Shown: one piece after another, positions 6,950 to 8,304 of the stretch
Layout: every line of letters begins with the position of its first letter
Position numbering within the stretch: the stretch's first letter is position 1
Source: Candidatus Thiodiazotropha sp. (ex Gloverina cf. vestifex)
GTDB taxonomy: Bacteria > Pseudomonadota > Gammaproteobacteria > Chromatiales > Chromatiaceae
Assembly (NCBI GenBank): GCA_025656435.1
Contig: JAHXHT010000096.1
Location: 1-8,304, forward strand
Direction of reading: 5' to 3'
Length of the DNA stretch: 8,304 nucleotides
The notes under the pieces: generated by a model
The model's input: only the letters and a program-made list of their open reading frames with translations
Database searches by the model: none
What the model was told of the DNA's origin: nothing
Translations under genes and position numbers: made by a program

Positions 6950-7294
6950 TCAGAAGATCAGTACCTTATCTGCATCCAATGTGCGCTGCGCCAACTCATT
7001 CATGCTACTGCGTGCAGCGCCTTCGACAATCTCCGCGCCACTTAAGCCTCCTGCATCCATACAGGTTCCGCAAAGTATAACCTGGCCTTTACGGATCACA
7101 GACTTGAGCATCAGTTCGATATTGTAGAATCCTTGGGGTACTTGCTGGCCGTGCTTTGCACAAATCACAGCATCCGCCATTAAAAACAGAGTAACAGCAG
7201 CATCTTTCTTTAACAGGGCCTTGGCCAATCGCAAGCCATTATAGCTTCGCTCGGTTCCGTAGGGAGGATCATTCAGTATCACGAGAATATCCAT
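6950..7294 (-). CDS. DsrE family protein
   Basis: The 114-residue protein has the small alpha/beta fold of the DsrE/DsrF/TusD (YchN-like) family. It begins with a strand and loop, ILVILNDPPYGTERSYNGLRLA, continues with VTLFLMADAVICAKHGQ (about 34-49), and carries CGTCMDAGGL near residues 75-84. That segment is the conserved cysteine region of this subgroup, usually CGTCMDARG, so here Gly replaces Arg. Relatives act in sulfur transfer or as small oligomeric accessory proteins; the exact partner is not visible. AGGAG at 7301-7305, six bases before the ATG, fixes the start. It follows the fatty acid hydroxylase gene by 64 bases on the same strand and is probably cotranscribed with it. No dsrAB, tus or sox genes are in the window. 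Confidence 0.92.
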   Translation of the reverse strand: MDILVILNDPPYGTERSYNGLRLAKALLKKDAAVTLFLMADAVICAKHGQQVPQGFYNIELMLKSVIRKGQVILCGTCMDAGGLSGAEIVEGAARSSMNELAQRTLDADKVLIF

Positions 7295-7358
7295 TGCTTA
7301 CTCCTAAGTTCGAGTCATGATTGAAACAAACCAAATACAGATTCCAACTGTTGCGTAT

Positions 7359-8201
7359 TCACCAGCGCCGATTGATCGTGTACTCACCAAGTTCACGTAC
7401 GAACGGGAGCATCAACATCCCGGGAAGCCTGTCTACCTGTTTGGGGTCGCGAAAGCCCTCCAGGCCAATCTCCATTTCCGTATGCCCTTCCGGAAGCTGC
7501 GCCACATATGTTCCGAACAGGCGATCCCACCAAGGCAGATTGAAACCAAAGTTAGAATTGGTCAGGGGAGCATGAACCGAATGGTGTACTCGGTGCATAT
7601 CCGGGGTAACGACAAAGAGCCGAAGCACCCGGTCGATCTTTTTCGAAATGGTGATATTGCCGTGATTGAACATCGCGGTGGCATTGAGTAATACCTCGAA
7701 TATCACCACCGCCACCACGGGTGGTCCCAAAACCATGATGGTGGCAAATTTAATCAGCATCGAAAGAATTATTTCGATGGTGTGAAATCTTGCACCCGTC
7801 GTGACATCATAATCGAGATCGGCATGATGCACGCGATGTAAACGCCAAAGTACCGGTATAGCGTGGACCATCACATGTTGTAGGTAAATCACGAAATCCA
7901 TCACTATCACTGCCACCACAACAGACAGAGTGAAAGGTAGATCAGCGTTATTGAGAACACCCCACCCTCTCTGCTGGGCAATGACGGCCACGCCTACCGC
8001 TGCGGCCGGAAACAGAATACGCAGGATAAAACTATTGAGAAATACAAGCCCAAGATTATTGGCCCAGCGTATCCCTTTGGAGACCATAAGCTTTCGTCGT
8101 GGGAAGAGAATTTCCCACACCGCGATAATGGCAAATATACCGAAGAAAAACCCCAGGCGAATGGGCAGTTCATTCCCGAGAATCCAATCTGACCAGCTCA
8201 T
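7359..8201 (-). CDS. Fatty acid hydroxylase / sterol desaturase family membrane protein
   Basis: This 280-residue integral membrane protein belongs to the non-haem di-iron hydroxylase superfamily. Hydrophobic helices lie at about 14-33, 48-75, 90-108 and 145-175. The histidine motifs are complete: HVMVH at 109-113, HRVHH at 122-126, FNHGN with H180, and HRVHHSV with H203, H206 and H207. They ligate two irons that use oxygen to hydroxylate or desaturate a lipid chain. The lipid substrate cannot be told from sequence. The frame runs upstream to an ATG in the inverted repeat (8231), but GGAGGAGGG at 8208-8216, six bases before the ATG at 8201, clearly sets the start there. The promoter must lie in the repeat or beyond the window. 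The DsrE gene follows 64 bases downstream. Confidence 0.94.
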   Translation of the reverse strand: MSWSDWILGNELPIRLGFFFGIFAIIAVWEILFPRRKLMVSKGIRWANNLGLVFLNSFILRILFPAAAVGVAVIAQQRGWGVLNNADLPFTLSVVVAVIVMDFVIYLQHVMVHAIPVLWRLHRVHHADLDYDVTTGARFHTIEIILSMLIKFATIMVLGPPVVAVVIFEVLLNATAMFNHGNITISKKIDRVLRLFVVTPDMHRVHHSVHAPLTNSNFGFNLPWWDRLFGTYVAQLPEGHTEMEIGLEGFRDPKQVDRLPGMLMLPFVRELGEYTINRRW

Positions 8202-8207
8202 AATCAA

Positions 8208-8216
8208 CCCTCCTCC
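8208..8216 (-). promoter_or_regulatory. Strong ribosome binding site deciding hydroxylase start
   Basis: The minus strand reads GGAGGAGGG, followed by six bases and the ATG at 8201. It lies just inside the inverted repeat's inner edge, so translation starts in unique DNA rather than at the repeat-borne ATG at 8231. Confidence 0.85.
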
Positions 8217-8217
8217 A

Positions 8218-8304
8218 CCGCTGATCGCCATGGAAGGCTGAAAGCCGAGGCGATTAGTCCCCGATAGGCGTAGGCGCGGTTGTATGGCCGTAATTGTGAC
8301 TGTT
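8218..8304 (-). repeat. Right arm of terminal inverted repeat
   Basis: This is the reverse-complement copy of 15-101: identical over 8229-8304, then one difference and ten matches. Identity continues up to the last base of the window, so the repeat probably extends further outward. This copy reads into the hydroxylase gene, as the left one reads into the SPOR gene. In both copies the frame containing the ATG is open through the whole repeat. Confidence 0.93.

Noticed and set aside
6921..7127. Plus-strand GGAGGAGG at about 6924-6931 followed by a TTG-initiated 64-codon frame
   Set aside because: The frame is antisense to the well-supported DsrE gene, its composition is not protein-like, and the purine run is probably chance.

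Overview
The window looks like a gammaproteobacterial chromosome segment with moderate GC and typical Shine-Dalgarno sites. A DsrE-family gene, a secreted metallo-beta-lactamase-fold protein and a DamX-like SPOR protein fit a sulfur-oxidising or related marine lineage, but no taxonomic marker is present and this placement is an inference.

Layout from left to right. The first ~100 bases hold one arm of an inverted repeat that runs into a plus-strand gene for a coiled-coil, single-pass membrane SPOR-domain protein (88-1500). A hairpin follows, then a minus-strand gene of unknown function (1747-2178) behind an extended -10 promoter candidate. A gene-poor spacer leads to minus-strand rsgA (2703-3746), the circularly permuted ribosome-assembly GTPase, with a terminator-like hairpin after its stop. 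The 434-base spacer upstream of rsgA contains a perfect 19-bp palindrome. Next come a minus-strand orphan of 289 residues (4181-5050) and a minus-strand exported MBL-fold protein (5295-6227) whose first metal-binding motif is lost. A divergent plus-strand gene follows, encoding a small eight-cysteine protein (6395-6733). The right end is a probable minus-strand pair: a fatty acid hydroxylase/sterol desaturase family membrane enzyme (7359-8201) followed by a DsrE-family protein (6950-7294). The window closes with the second arm of the inverted repeat.

The most striking structural feature is that repeat: 76 bp are identical in inverted orientation at 15-90 and 8229-8304, and similarity continues for 10 of the next 11 bases inward. 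Each arm points into a gene, and the ATG that begins the left open frame lies inside the repeat. No transposase, integrase, tRNA, rRNA or CRISPR array was seen. No complete new defence or mobile system can be supported here. The best leads are the repeat-bounded architecture, the metal-motif-deficient MBL protein with its divergent cysteine-rich neighbour, and the two orphan genes.
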